Source: Candidatus Saccharimonadota bacterium (GTDB lineage Bacteria > Patescibacteriota > Saccharimonadia > Saccharimonadales > Saccharimonadaceae). From it: DNA of 61,508 nucleotides. Made by a program: the position numbers and the translations under genes. Positions 38,846 through 47,737 of the stretch are shown here, in pieces (within the stretch, counting starts at the first letter, position 1; every line of letters begins with the position of its first letter). The DNA is taken from assembly GCA_009777795.1 (NCBI GenBank), contig WRLC01000001.1, forward strand, positions 1-61,508, in the 5' to 3' direction. The notes under the pieces are model-generated. The model did not search any database, was not told where the DNA came from, and saw nothing but the letters and a program-made list of their open reading frames with translations.

Positions 38846-41284
38846 ATGCAAGTAGTGGGCTTTTGGTATGGACGAGGGGCAAAGAGGTTTCTAGGGGCGG
38901 TTGGCAATTTTGTGCGGGGGATTTGGGATTTCTTTAGTTTGGGGTCGCTGATTAAGACGTTCTTCAAGCCGTTTAAGCAGAGCGATTATAGGAGCAGCAA
39001 GACGGGGCTAGACAAGGTGATGGAGGACTTTGTAAGCGGGCTGACGGCGCGGCTGGCTGGGGTGATTCTGCGGAGCTTTTTGATTGCGATTGGGCTGATT
39101 TGCTTGGCGTTGGGGTTAATTGCTGTGGCACTAGTGGTAGTAGGGTATGTTTTGATGCCACTGCTGCTGGTGTTGGGGTGGTTAGTGATGTACCTATATT
39201 ATCGCAAAGTGCATAAAGAGGACGCGATATTTAACATATTCTTGGATTTGCCGGCGAGCCCGACGACGCAACAGATGCTAGTGGCGATTTCGGAGTCGGA
39301 GAGTGGGAAGTTTTTATTAAGGCGATTTATGTTGGACGCGACGTTTTTGCAGGTTCTGCAGACGGCGCCGGTGGAGGCGAGTGTGGTGACGGCGCGAGGG
39401 GAGGATTTTGCCGGGCGGGATGGTAAGCCGACGGTGAGCGGTGGCGAGTTGCTGCTGGCGATTATTAAGAATACGCCGAATTATGAGAGGCTGCTAGCGG
39501 AACGGAAGCTGGATTTCAAGGATTTGGAAAATTGTTTGGCTTGGAGCGACGCGCAGATTAAAAAGCGGCTTGAGGCAAAGCGGAGAATCCGGACGGGGGG
39601 GATTGCGCGAGATTGGTCGTTTGGCTGGACGCCGACATTGAACAAGTTTTCGCGGAATATATCGGCGGAGATTGCGATAAAGGGCGGGCGGACGATGAGT
39701 CTGATGTTGCCGAGCCGACAGGAGATTACGAACCAAATAATCAAGACGTTTAGCAGTGGCGGACGGCAAAATGTGGCGATTGTTGGGCCAGATGGGGCGG
39801 GGAAAACGAGCGTGGTGCATGATTTTGCCGAGCGGCTTTTGGACGCGGATAGTGATATTGCGAAGAGCCTGAAGTTTCGACAGGTGTTTTTGCTGGATTC
39901 AGCGGCCTTGATTGCGGGTGCGCCGGAGCGAGGAGCGATTGAGGGGTTGATGACGCGGGTGTTGAACGAGGCGGCGGCAGCGAAGAATATAATATTATGT
40001 CTGGATGAGGCGCAGCTGTTTTTCGAAGAAGGGACGGGGAGTGTGGATATTGCTAATTTGCTCTTGCCGGTGCTGGAGGGGGGCGGGCTGAGGCTGATTT
40101 TGACGATAAATGAGCAGAAGTTGTTAGCGATTGCGAAAGGCAATCCGCAGCTGGTGCAGGCGCTAAATCGACTGAACATTGCGCCGGCGAATGCGGCGGA
40201 AACGATGGCGGCGGTAGAGGATGCGGCGAGCCAGAGCGAGAGAGTGTTTGGAGTGTTTTATACCTATTTGGCGCTAAAAAAGGCGGTGGCTTTGGCGGAG
40301 CGTTATATTTATGACAGGGCAATGCCGGGTAAGGCGATAACGCTAATGGAGGCAAGTAGTAATTTCGGGGAAGAGGGCATTGTGCGGGAGGCGGATGTGG
40401 AGCGGGCGGTGGAGAAAATGCTAGGGGTGAACGTGGCGGTGGCGGCGGATAGCGAGGACCGGGAGAAGTTGCTGAACTTAGAGCAGCACTTGGCGGAGCG
40501 GATGGTGGGGCAAGAAAAGGCGGTGAAGGCGGTGAGCGATGCCTTGCGCCGGGCGCGGGCGGGGGTGCGGTCAACCTCGCGGCCGGTAGGGACATTCATG
40601 TTTATGGGGCCGACTGGTGTGGGGAAGACGGAGCTGGCGAAGAGTTTGGCGGCGACGTATTATGGCGATGAGCGGAACTTGGTGCGGGTGGACATGAACC
40701 AGTTTGTCAGTCCAGAATCGGTGGCGGATTTGACGGCCGACGGGGCGGACAACCCGGATTCGTTAACGGCAGGGGTGATGAAAAAGCCGTTTTCTGTGGT
40801 GTTGCTGGACGAAATTGAAAAGGCGCACCCGTTGGTTTTGACGGCGCTTTTGCAGGTTTTGGACGAGGGGATTTTGCGGGATACGCGGGGGCGCGAGGTG
40901 AATTTTCGCGATACAATTTTGATTGCGACGTCGAACGCGAAAGATTTAAGTGAATTTCGGCCGGAGTTTGTCAACCGGTGGGATGAAATAATTGATTTCG
41001 AGCCGCTAACAGAGGAGCAGCTATACAAAATTCTGGAGTTAATGGTGCAGGGGGTGAATAAGACGCTGGCGGTGCAGAAAATTGTGGTTGAGGTGGCTGA
41101 AGAGGCGAAGCCGCTACTGGTAGCGGCGGGTTATGACCCAAAGATGGGGGCGCGGCCGATGCGCCGGGTAATCCAGCGAGTAGTGGAGAATGCGGTGGCG
41201 AAAGCGGTTTTGGCTGGGGACGCCTCACATGGCCAGACGGTGGTGATTACACCGGAAATTGCGCGAGAATACTTAGGGCAATAG
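38846..41284 (+). CDS. Membrane-anchored double-AAA Clp ATPase (ClpB/ClpC-like)
   Basis: 812 aa. In place of a soluble Clp N-domain alone it starts with a membrane region (GVILRSFLIAIGLICLALGL and VVGYVLMPLLLVLGWLVMYL, about residues 70-115). AAA1 follows, with Walker A VGPDGAGKTSVV and Walker B IILCLDEAQLFFEE. AAA2 has MGPTGVGKTELAKS, SVVLLDEIEKAHPLVL and the C-terminal D2 domain GYDPKMGARPMRRVIQ. It probably unfolds or extracts envelope proteins; no ClpP gene is near. TATACT at 38834-38839 lies 6 nt before the ATG, so it is leaderless. Confidence 0.88.
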   Translation: MQVVGFWYGRGAKRFLGAVGNFVRGIWDFFSLGSLIKTFFKPFKQSDYRSSKTGLDKVMEDFVSGLTARLAGVILRSFLIAIGLICLALGLIAVALVVVGYVLMPLLLVLGWLVMYLYYRKVHKEDAIFNIFLDLPASPTTQQMLVAISESESGKFLLRRFMLDATFLQVLQTAPVEASVVTARGEDFAGRDGKPTVSGGELLLAIIKNTPNYERLLAERKLDFKDLENCLAWSDAQIKKRLEAKRRIRTGGIARDWSFGWTPTLNKFSRNISAEIAIKGGRTMSLMLPSRQEITNQIIKTFSSGGRQNVAIVGPDGAGKTSVVHDFAERLLDADSDIAKSLKFRQVFLLDSAALIAGAPERGAIEGLMTRVLNEAAAAKNIILCLDEAQLFFEEGTGSVDIANLLLPVLEGGGLRLILTINEQKLLAIAKGNPQLVQALNRLNIAPANAAETMAAVEDAASQSERVFGVFYTYLALKKAVALAERYIYDRAMPGKAITLMEASSNFGEEGIVREADVERAVEKMLGVNVAVAADSEDREKLLNLEQHLAERMVGQEKAVKAVSDALRRARAGVRSTSRPVGTFMFMGPTGVGKTELAKSLAATYYGDERNLVRVDMNQFVSPESVADLTADGADNPDSLTAGVMKKPFSVVLLDEIEKAHPLVLTALLQVLDEGILRDTRGREVNFRDTILIATSNAKDLSEFRPEFVNRWDEIIDFEPLTEEQLYKILELMVQGVNKTLAVQKIVVEVAEEAKPLLVAAGYDPKMGARPMRRVIQRVVENAVAKAVLAGDASHGQTVVITPEIAREYLGQ

Positions 41285-41291
41285 GTGGGGC

Positions 41292-42008
41292 TTACTGGGC
41301 GAGTACTTGGTTGATGGCGGCGCGGATTAGGGCTTCGTCGGCTGTGATTTCGCGGCCGAGGCGTTCACCGTTTAAGAAGAGGGTCGGTGTCTCTGGCACG
41401 CCCTGCAAGCGGCCTAGGGCTTGGTCGAAGCGGATTTTGACATCAAATTGGGTGCTGTTGCCGTAGTCGGCGCGCCAGCGTTCGATGTCTTCTACCCCGG
41501 CTATTTCGGCTAGGCGTTGGAACTCGTCCATGCGGCGGTCGGCACTGAGGCCGGACCAAGTTGCTTGGTTGGCGAACATGACGTCGAGCATTTCAAAAAA
41601 GCGGTCTTGTTTACCGGCGGCTTCGACTGCTACAGCGGCGGCGCGTGAATTAGGCATGCCAGCAAGTGGGAAATGCCGGAAGACGAGGCCGATTTCATCG
41701 CCGTAATCCTCGGCAATGGCGGAGAGCTTGGGGGCTAAGAGTGCACAGCCGCCACATTGTAGGTCGGCGTACTCGACAATCACGACTTTGGCATTGGGGT
41801 TGCCGCGGACTCGGTCGACTAGCCCGGGTTGGCCGACTTCGTTAGCGATGTTGTCGGTAATGACTCGCCCGACATTGGTGATGCCGTTTACCCGTTCGGC
41901 TAACTCATTGAAGTCAATCGTGTTTTGTGAGCGCCAGTTAATCGCCCAAATAATCCCGCCAATTACCACAACAATAATTACAATCGTACCAATCAATTTT
42001 CTAATCAT
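41292..42008 (-). CDS. DsbA-like thioredoxin-fold thiol oxidoreductase (membrane-anchored)
   Basis: About 238 aa from ATG 42008. N-terminal membrane anchor (IGTIVIIVVVIGGIIWAINW), then a Thioredoxin_4/DsbA fold: VVIVEYADLQCGGCALLAPK with a CGGC redox site, FRHFPLAGMPNSRAAAVAVE, and the cis-Pro loop VPETPTLFLNG. It likely forms disulfides in exported proteins such as the Cys-containing surface proteins here. The - strand TATAAT (42015-42020) ends 6 nt before the ATG. Divergent from the 42041 gene, whose -10 lies 8 nt further out. Confidence 0.85.
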   Translation of the reverse strand: MIRKLIGTIVIIVVVIGGIIWAINWRSQNTIDFNELAERVNGITNVGRVITDNIANEVGQPGLVDRVRGNPNAKVVIVEYADLQCGGCALLAPKLSAIAEDYGDEIGLVFRHFPLAGMPNSRAAAVAVEAAGKQDRFFEMLDVMFANQATWSGLSADRRMDEFQRLAEIAGVEDIERWRADYGNSTQFDVKIRFDQALGRLQGVPETPTLFLNGERLGREITADEALIRAAINQVLAQ

Positions 42009-42040
42009 AATAAGATTATACCATATGATATAATGAATAT

Positions 42041-43102
42041 ATGAAAAAAGGGCAGAAGAGTCAAAAGAAGCCGAGGTTTCTCTGTGCAAAGTGGCAGGCT
42101 TGGCGTAAAGAGCGGGCAAAGTCTCGACATATCGCGCAAAATCCTAGCCCGCATAAGACTTTTCGCAAGACTTCCCGCCATGCTACGCGAGCGGACAAAT
42201 TTGATAAGCCGGCCGAGTATTTCTCGATTATTCGGCAGACTTTCCGGTTGGTTTTTTCGCGTAAGAGGCTGTTTTTTGGGATTATCTTGGTGTTGATGGT
42301 GGCTAGTATCTTGGCGACCGGTTTTATCGGCGATGAGCGCTATAATACGATTACCGAAATCTTTGACCGCGAGAATGTGGCGGGCCTTGGTCGGTTTGGT
42401 ACGGCGCTTGGTACGATGCTGACTACCCTGACCCAAGGCGGTCTGAATCCTACGCCAACCATTGAGCAGCGTTTGATGACGGTTTTTTGCGGTACGCTGG
42501 CTTTTATGGCCACAATTTACGCGATGCGTCAACTACTGGCGAAGAATAAAATTACCCTCAAAGACACGCTTTATAACTGTTTCCAGCCGCTGGTTCCGTG
42601 TCTATTGGTTCTGATTATTACGCTTATCCAGCTGGTGCCGGTGTTGCTGATATATATTACCTACTCGGCGGCGGTGCAGACGGAGTTTCTGGCCAATCCG
42701 TTCTACGCGTTGATTTTCTTTGGTTTTGCGACGCTTTGCGCCCTGCTTTCTTACCACTTGGCTTTGCCGAGTATTATCGCGTTGGTCGGCGTCACCGCCC
42801 CCGGGATGTACCCGCTAAAGGCGATTGCCAACGCCACAGATTTGATTCGCGGTAAGCGGTTTAACTTCATATTGTATATACTTGTGGGGACAATCGTCGT
42901 TGCGGTTATCTGGGTCGCTACCTTCATCCCAATTGTGATGTTCGACCAGTGGTTGAAGGGCGTTTGGGCCTTTTGGCAGGGCATACCTTTCGCGCCGTTG
43001 GTCTGGCAGTTCTTGACATTCTTTGTAATTGTGTTGTTCTCTGCTTATGTTTACTTATATTATAGGAGGTTAATTGATGAGTTCCGTCCCCGACCGTATT
43101 AA
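42041..43102 (+). CDS. Polytopic membrane protein of unknown function
   Basis: 353 aa. A basic cytoplasmic N-terminus of about 80 residues precedes about six membrane helices (FGIILVLMVASILATGFIG; LVPCLLVLIITLIQLVPVLLIYI; ALIFFGFATLCALLSY; FILYILVGTIVVAVIWVATFI). The central region (HLALPSIIALVGVTAPGMYPLKAIANATDLIRGKR) resembles uncharacterised bacterial membrane proteins. No enzymatic motif is visible. TATAAT at 42029-42034 is 6 nt before the ATG. It overlaps ligA by 26 nt, so the two are probably co-transcribed. Confidence 0.7.
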   Translation: MKKGQKSQKKPRFLCAKWQAWRKERAKSRHIAQNPSPHKTFRKTSRHATRADKFDKPAEYFSIIRQTFRLVFSRKRLFFGIILVLMVASILATGFIGDERYNTITEIFDRENVAGLGRFGTALGTMLTTLTQGGLNPTPTIEQRLMTVFCGTLAFMATIYAMRQLLAKNKITLKDTLYNCFQPLVPCLLVLIITLIQLVPVLLIYITYSAAVQTEFLANPFYALIFFGFATLCALLSYHLALPSIIALVGVTAPGMYPLKAIANATDLIRGKRFNFILYILVGTIVVAVIWVATFIPIVMFDQWLKGVWAFWQGIPFAPLVWQFLTFFVIVLFSAYVYLYYRRLIDEFRPRPY

Positions 43103-45053
43103 GAAGCGCGCTAAAGAGCTGGCGCATGAGATTAATGATTATCGCTATAACTACCATGTGCTTGATCGTTCGACCATGAGTGAAGCGGCGGCCGACGCTC
43201 TGAAACACGAACTGGCTACACTAGAGGCTGAGTATCCGGAGCTCGCCACGAGAAACAGCCCCACTCAGACGGTGGCGGGCAGTCCGCTTGACCGTTTTCA
43301 AAAAGTCGCCCATTCCGTACCTATGCTTTCGCTTACGGATGTGTTTAACGAAGAGGAACTAAAAAGTTGGGTCGAGAAGGCCGCGGTGGCCGGCGCGACG
43401 GATTTTTTCACCGATATCAAAATGGACGGTTTGGCTTGTGCTCTAATCTATAAAAAAGGCAAGTTATCTCAAGCAATCACGCGTGGCAATGGCAAAATTG
43501 GCGAGAATGTGACTGCCAACGTCCGGACTTTGAAGAATGTGCCGCTTGAGCTGCCTGCGAGCGCACCTGACTTGCTGGAAGTGCGGGGCGAGATTGTCAT
43601 CTATAAACATGACTTTGACAAACTGAATCTGGAGCGGAAGAAAGAGGGTGAATCGCTTTATGCGAACCCTAGGAATTTGGCTGCTGGCACTATCCGCCAG
43701 CTTGACTCCTCGATTGTGGCGAGTCGGCCGCTTAGATTCATTGCTTATGACATTGTGGAGCCGATGCCGGAATCGTTTAGCGACGCCTATGGAGAGCTCG
43801 TGCGACTGGGCTTTCAAACTTCCGGGATTGAGCAGATTTGCCGAGACTTGGCAGCGCTGGAACAGCGAATAGCCTATCTTGAAAAGAATCGCGATCGGCT
43901 CGATTTCAATACGGACGGAGCGGTAATCAAGATTAACTCAAAAGACGTTTTTAATCGTATGGGCGTGGCTGGCAAAGCTCCGCGCGGCGCCACTGCCTAT
44001 AAATTCGCCGCCGAAGAGAACGTGAGCGTTATCAAGGATATTGTGCTTTCGATTGGTCGGACTGGTGTGATTACACCGGTGGCCTTTTTCGACCCGGTGA
44101 ATATAGCGGGGAGTGTGGTGCAGTATGCCAGCCTCTACAATGCCGACGAGATAGAGAAGAAAGATATCCGCATTGGTGATACGATTGTTGTTTATAAGGC
44201 TGGTGATATAATCCCGAAGGTTAAGAATGTAATTTTGCGTCTGCGCCCGGCTGGTACGAAGCCTTTTGACTTTGAGGCTGAGTTAAAGCGGGCTTTCCCG
44301 AATGATAAGTTCAAACGGACTGGGGTGGCTTGGCGTTTGGAGGGCGATACGAAGACTACCTTGATTCGCGCTATCTCATATTTTGCTAGTCGTGAGGCTA
44401 TGAATATCCTTGAGCTCGGCAATCGGGCGGCGGCCGAGCTGGTCGAAAAAGGTCTCGTGAAGAGTCTGCCGGATTTATATAGCTTGAGCGTCCAGCCGGT
44501 TGCGAGGCTGGTGGGTTATGGGCAGGTTTCGGCCGAGAAGTTAATCGCTAGTATCCAGCGTAGTCGCCATAACCCGCTTGATAAATTTGTTGCGGCGCTA
44601 GGCATACCGCAAGTGGGCGTGCGGACAGCACATGATCTGGTCGCTCATTTTGAGACTCTAGATGCTATCAAAAACGCTTCGCTAACCCAACTGGTTGCGG
44701 TGGACGGCATTGGTATTACAGTGGCCGAGAACATCATGCTTTGGTTCGGCGACCCGGACAACCTCGCCATGCTTGACCAATTTGCCGAGTTTGGTTTGGA
44801 TCCGGCGCCGTTGAAGGTCGGGACTAAACTCAAGGGCCTGACATTTGTGTTTACGGGTACTTTCAATCAGGCGCGGGAGAGTTTGGTTGAGCAGGTGATT
44901 CAGGCGGGTGGCAAAGTGACTGGTAGCGTGTCGGTCAATACGTCATTTTTGGTGGCTGGCGAAGGTGGTGGTAGTAAGCGTAGTAAAGCGCAAAAGTTGG
45001 GTATACCGATTATTAGCGAAGACCAACTGCTCGCTGAGCATCTAGAAGCTTAG
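43077..45053 (+). CDS. ligA: NAD-dependent DNA ligase lacking the zinc-finger cysteines
   Basis: 658 aa. The Ia domain is present (INDYRYNYHVLD), the adenylation motif DIKMDGLACALIY holds the nucleophilic Lys, and DGAVIKIN, KFAAEE, an OB fold, HhH motifs and a C-terminal BRCT (LKGLTFVFTGTF) follow. Between the OB fold (GDIIPKVKNVILRL) and SYFASREAMNILELG, where LigA normally has a tetracysteine zinc finger, there is not a single Cys. It seals nicks in replication and repair. Start ATG 43077 follows AGGAGGTTAATTG. It overlaps trpS tail to tail by 41 nt. Confidence 0.95.
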   Translation: MSSVPDRIKKRAKELAHEINDYRYNYHVLDRSTMSEAAADALKHELATLEAEYPELATRNSPTQTVAGSPLDRFQKVAHSVPMLSLTDVFNEEELKSWVEKAAVAGATDFFTDIKMDGLACALIYKKGKLSQAITRGNGKIGENVTANVRTLKNVPLELPASAPDLLEVRGEIVIYKHDFDKLNLERKKEGESLYANPRNLAAGTIRQLDSSIVASRPLRFIAYDIVEPMPESFSDAYGELVRLGFQTSGIEQICRDLAALEQRIAYLEKNRDRLDFNTDGAVIKINSKDVFNRMGVAGKAPRGATAYKFAAEENVSVIKDIVLSIGRTGVITPVAFFDPVNIAGSVVQYASLYNADEIEKKDIRIGDTIVVYKAGDIIPKVKNVILRLRPAGTKPFDFEAELKRAFPNDKFKRTGVAWRLEGDTKTTLIRAISYFASREAMNILELGNRAAAELVEKGLVKSLPDLYSLSVQPVARLVGYGQVSAEKLIASIQRSRHNPLDKFVAALGIPQVGVRTAHDLVAHFETLDAIKNASLTQLVAVDGIGITVAENIMLWFGDPDNLAMLDQFAEFGLDPAPLKVGTKLKGLTFVFTGTFNQARESLVEQVIQAGGKVTGSVSVNTSFLVAGEGGGSKRSKAQKLGIPIISEDQLLAEHLEA

Positions 45054-46047
45054 TTTTAGCAATCTCATTGGCGTAGCTTTCGCCACGCGTGAAGGCGGCG
45101 AGGATTTCTTGGTCCGGCGTTTGGGCTACTTTGACTTGGAAGTCGGCTAGGAATAGCTCGACTGCTTCGGCGACTTTGCGCTTAAAGTCGCCGTAATTGG
45201 TCTCGCCGGCATAGCGGGCAGAGACGCTTTCGAGGGTGTCGCCAGTTGTGAGGGCTAGAATTGAGAGTAAGTTTGAAATCCCGGGTTGGTTGAACATGTC
45301 AAACTGCACCTTGCCCACAGAGTCGGTTGTGGCGCCCATAATTTTTGCCGCCGCCGACGCTGGCGTGTCGCTTAGCATAATCTTGCTGTTTTCGGCTTGG
45401 GATGATTTGCTCATCTTCTTTTCGGGGTTTTGGAGGTCGCGGATGCGGATGCCGGCCGCCTTTTTGCCCTCAACCGCTAGGCCTTGCATAAAGGCTGCCT
45501 GCTCGGCCGTGGTGGCTGGCAATTCGAAGGTTGGGCCGTATTTGTGGTTGAAGCGTTCGGCTAGGTTGCGTGCTAACTCGATATGCTGGAATTGGTCCTC
45601 GCCGACAGGGACGTATTTGGCGGAATAGAGCAGAATGTCCGCTGCCATTAAGACGGGGTAGTTAAAAATGCCGACGTTGGCGCTGTCGCGGCCCTCTGAC
45701 TTTTCTTTGAACTGGGTCATGCGGCCCATTTCGCCCATTGTCGCTACGGTGTCCAAGATCCAGCAGAGCTCGGAGTGGGCTGGAACATAGCTTTGGCGGT
45801 AGATGTGGATGTTTTCGTGCGCGAGGTCAAGGCCGGCGGCTGCGTAGTAGCGAAGGCTCTTTAGGGTGTTGGCCTGTAAGTCGCCGTCGACATCGGCAAT
45901 AATGGTGTGTAAGTCCGGAACGAAGACGTTTACTCGATGAGTAGATTTGTATTTTTCCGCAAGGCGGACCATTGGCAGGAGCGCTCCTAACAGATTGCCA
46001 AGTGTCAGTTCGCCGTTGACTCGTATGCCAGTTAAAATTGTTTCCAT
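45013..46047 (-). CDS. trpS: Tryptophanyl-tRNA synthetase
   Basis: 344 aa. Class I synthetase: TGIRVNGELTLGNLLGAL carries the HIGH-equivalent TLGN, as also seen in bacillar TrpRS; PDLHTIIADV, LLYSAKYVPVGEDQFQHIELARNLAERFN and the signature MSKSSQAENSKIML follow. It charges tRNA-Trp. The - strand region upstream holds two candidate promoters and a 140-nt GC-rich leader. A -10 TATAAT 8 nt from the ATG could give a leaderless mRNA. It overlaps the ligA 3' end. Confidence 0.95.
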   Translation of the reverse strand: METILTGIRVNGELTLGNLLGALLPMVRLAEKYKSTHRVNVFVPDLHTIIADVDGDLQANTLKSLRYYAAAGLDLAHENIHIYRQSYVPAHSELCWILDTVATMGEMGRMTQFKEKSEGRDSANVGIFNYPVLMAADILLYSAKYVPVGEDQFQHIELARNLAERFNHKYGPTFELPATTAEQAAFMQGLAVEGKKAAGIRIRDLQNPEKKMSKSSQAENSKIMLSDTPASAAAKIMGATTDSVGKVQFDMFNQPGISNLLSILALTTGDTLESVSARYAGETNYGDFKRKVAEAVELFLADFQVKVAQTPDQEILAAFTRGESYANEIAKTKLLDAQRAVGLR

Positions 46048-46219
46048 ATATAAATATTATATCACAACGTTCCCGTAGGGGAGCCCACCGCTGACTGCTG
46101 CGCGCCCACCCAGGTGCGTTTTGTTTTGCTGTTTGTTTTTGCACTAGGCACTTTGTCTCCAAAGCGCACCAGTGCGCATCAGCTATTTATAGTTTAACAT
46201 AAGCAATACGTCGAGTCAA
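46048..46219 (-). promoter_or_regulatory. trpS upstream region with two promoters and a structured leader
   Basis: P1: TTGACT (46214-46219) and TAAACT (46191-46196), 17-nt spacer, - strand. P2: TGATATAAT close to the ATG. Between them lie GGTGCG...CGCACC and GCGCACTGGTGCGC hairpins. GGGTGGGCGCGC is only loosely like a T-box motif and the rest of a T-box is not seen. Confidence 0.55.
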
Positions 46220-46247
46220 GCCTAAAGTAATATGCCTATGCTTTTCG

Positions 46248-46757
46248 TCAAGCTCTCCACCCTTTTTCTCCGTAGCTGGCACCTTGCATAAACAAATCAA
46301 GTGCTTGGCCACGGTCAAAGCAAAGGCTATCGGGTAGTTTATCTAGGTCAAACCACTTTAGCTCGTCATTTTTGTCCTTCTCGCAGATAGTAGGCTCGCC
46401 TTTCCAGCTACTTATGAAAAAGTGGGCATTAAGCCTATAGCCCTCGCTTTTGCAATATACAACTACTGTTTTCACGACATCTTTTTCATTAAAATCTATG
46501 CCAATTTCTTCTTTTGTTTCTCGAATTGCGGTCATAAGCAAAGACTCACCTGCGTCGGTATGGCCAGAAGCGGAAGCATCCCATTGGCCAACTCCAGTTC
46601 TTGAACCTTTGCCACGTTTTTGGAGCAGGACTTGCTTATTGCCATCTTTTTCCCTAGTTAAGTAAACCATAGAGGCTAAAATCGTAAAAAGTTCCCTGCC
46701 GTCGGCATCGCCAAACAGCCAGCCTGTTTCCTTGTCTCGCTTCTCTATACTAGTCAT
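46248..46757 (-). CDS. NUDIX hydrolase
   Basis: 169 aa. Complete Nudix box GHTDAGESLLMTAIRETKEEIGI (pattern Gx5Ex7REx2EExG) in an IDI-like context (DADGRELFTILASMVYLTREKDG; WDASASGHTDAG). It hydrolyses nucleoside diphosphates linked to another moiety; the substrate is unknown. The gene is clearly more AT-rich and lacks the G-skew of its neighbours, a sign of recent acquisition. It starts 27 nt after the CCA end of tRNA-Ser on the same strand, so it may share the tRNA promoter, and a tRNA edge is a common integration site. Confidence 0.9.
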   Translation of the reverse strand: MTSIEKRDKETGWLFGDADGRELFTILASMVYLTREKDGNKQVLLQKRGKGSRTGVGQWDASASGHTDAGESLLMTAIRETKEEIGIDFNEKDVVKTVVVYCKSEGYRLNAHFFISSWKGEPTICEKDKNDELKWFDLDKLPDSLCFDRGQALDLFMQGASYGEKGWRA

Positions 46758-46784
46758 TTTCTATATTTGATTGCGTTTATGCTT

Positions 46785-46870
46785 TGGCGGAAGGGGAGGG
46801 ATTCGAACCCTCGAAGCTTTCGCTTGCCGGTTTTCAAGACCGGTGTACTAAACCACTATACGACCCTTCC
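46785..46870 (-). tRNA. tRNA-Ser(TGA)
   Basis: Class II. Acceptor GGAAGGG/CCCTTCC, anticodon stem ACCGGT-CTTGAAA-ACCGGC (anticodon TGA), variable arm AAGCGAAAGCTT, T arm GAGGGTTCGAATCCCTC, discriminator G, encoded CCA. -10 TATAAT (- strand, 46878-46883) is 7 nt upstream. Confidence 0.95.
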
Positions 46871-46930
46871 ATAGGGTATTATACCACAAAACTACTTGTA
46901 ATATGTGGAAAAGTGTGGTAAAATGGGTCT

Positions 46931-47197
46931 ATGATTACGAAAGAAAAGAAGGCGGGAGCGATTAAGCAGTTGGCGCGGAGCAAGGATGACGTTGGCTCGC
47001 CAGAGGTGCAGGTGTCGATTCTGACGGCGCGAATTAAGGAATTGACCGAGCACACGAAGCAGAACAAACATGATTTCATGGCGAAGCGTGGTTTGATGCA
47101 GATGGTCGGCCAGCGGAAGAAATTGCTGAAGTATCTTGAGAAAACTAATTTCGAGGCTTATAAAACGACGATTTCGGCTCTGGGCTTGCGTAAATAA
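46931..47197 (+). CDS. rpsO: 30S ribosomal protein S15
   Basis: 88 aa, exactly family length. DVGSPEVQVSILTARIKELTEHTKQNKHDFMAKRGLMQMVGQR is the S15 signature, followed by RKKLLKYLEKTNFEAYKTTISALGLR. It binds 16S rRNA early in 30S assembly. TAAAAT at 46919-46924 ends 6 nt before the ATG, so even this ribosomal protein gene appears leaderless and lacks the S15 autoregulatory leader of E. coli. Divergent from tRNA-Ser and convergent with rpsG. Confidence 0.97.
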   Translation: MITKEKKAGAIKQLARSKDDVGSPEVQVSILTARIKELTEHTKQNKHDFMAKRGLMQMVGQRKKLLKYLEKTNFEAYKTTISALGLRK

Positions 47198-47204
47198 CTA
47201 GGTA

Positions 47205-47247
47205 GAAAAAACAATTCCGCCGGATGGAAGCTGCCCGGCGTAATTGT
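47205..47247 (-). terminator. Terminator of the rpsL-rpsG operon
   Basis: On the - strand ACAATTACGCCGG...CCGGCGGAATTGT followed by TTTTTT. It lies between convergent rpsO and rpsG stops. Confidence 0.75.
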
Positions 47248-47260
47248 CGGTAAAGAGGAG

Positions 47261-47737
47261 TTAGCGGGCAAAGTGGGCGAAGGCACGGTTGGCCTCGGCC
47301 ATGCGGTGAGTATCCTCTTTCTTCTTATAGGCGGCGCCGGTTTGGTTGTAGGCGTCGACCATCTCGGCGCTAAGGCGCTTGGCATAAGGCATGCCACTCC
47401 TAGCGCGAGCTGATTGAACGAGCCAAACAAAAGCGAAGTGGAGTTGGCGATGGCCTTGGATTGGGAATGGAATCTGGAAGTTAGCGCCACCGACACGGCG
47501 GGACTTGACCTCGAAATTAGGTGAGATATTGGCAATCACCTGTTCGAAGACTTCAATTGGGTTGTCGCTTTTGAGTTTTTTGGCGGCGTCCTCGAGGGCG
47601 AAATAGACTGCGCGCTCAGCGACGAGTTTTTTGCCGTCAAGCATGGATTTGTTAATCAATCGCTGGACAAGGATGTTGTTGTACTTGCGGTCTGGATTGA
47701 CTTTTCGTTGCAATGATGCTGTAATTTTACGTGGCAT
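47261..47737 (-). CDS. rpsG: 30S ribosomal protein S7
   Basis: 158 aa. PRKITASLQRKVNPDRKYNN, RLINKSMLDGKKLVAERAVY, EVFEQVIANISPNFEVKSRRVGGANFQIPF and MPYAKRLSAEMVDAYNQTG match S7. It organises the 30S head. The ATG overlaps the rpsL stop by one base. Unlike the classical str operon, fusA and tufA do not follow; the operon ends here. Confidence 0.97.
   Translation of the reverse strand: MPRKITASLQRKVNPDRKYNNILVQRLINKSMLDGKKLVAERAVYFALEDAAKKLKSDNPIEVFEQVIANISPNFEVKSRRVGGANFQIPFPIQGHRQLHFAFVWLVQSARARSGMPYAKRLSAEMVDAYNQTGAAYKKKEDTHRMAEANRAFAHFAR

Noticed and set aside
45960-46047. Apparent loss of the HIGH motif in TrpRS (TLGN)
   Set aside because: Bacillar TrpRS also has TIGN at this place, so the change is normal for the family.
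46048-46190. Possible T-box riboswitch ahead of trpS
   Set aside because: Only GGGTGGGCGCGC is loosely similar; no specifier loop, no antiterminator core and a downstream promoter next to the ATG.
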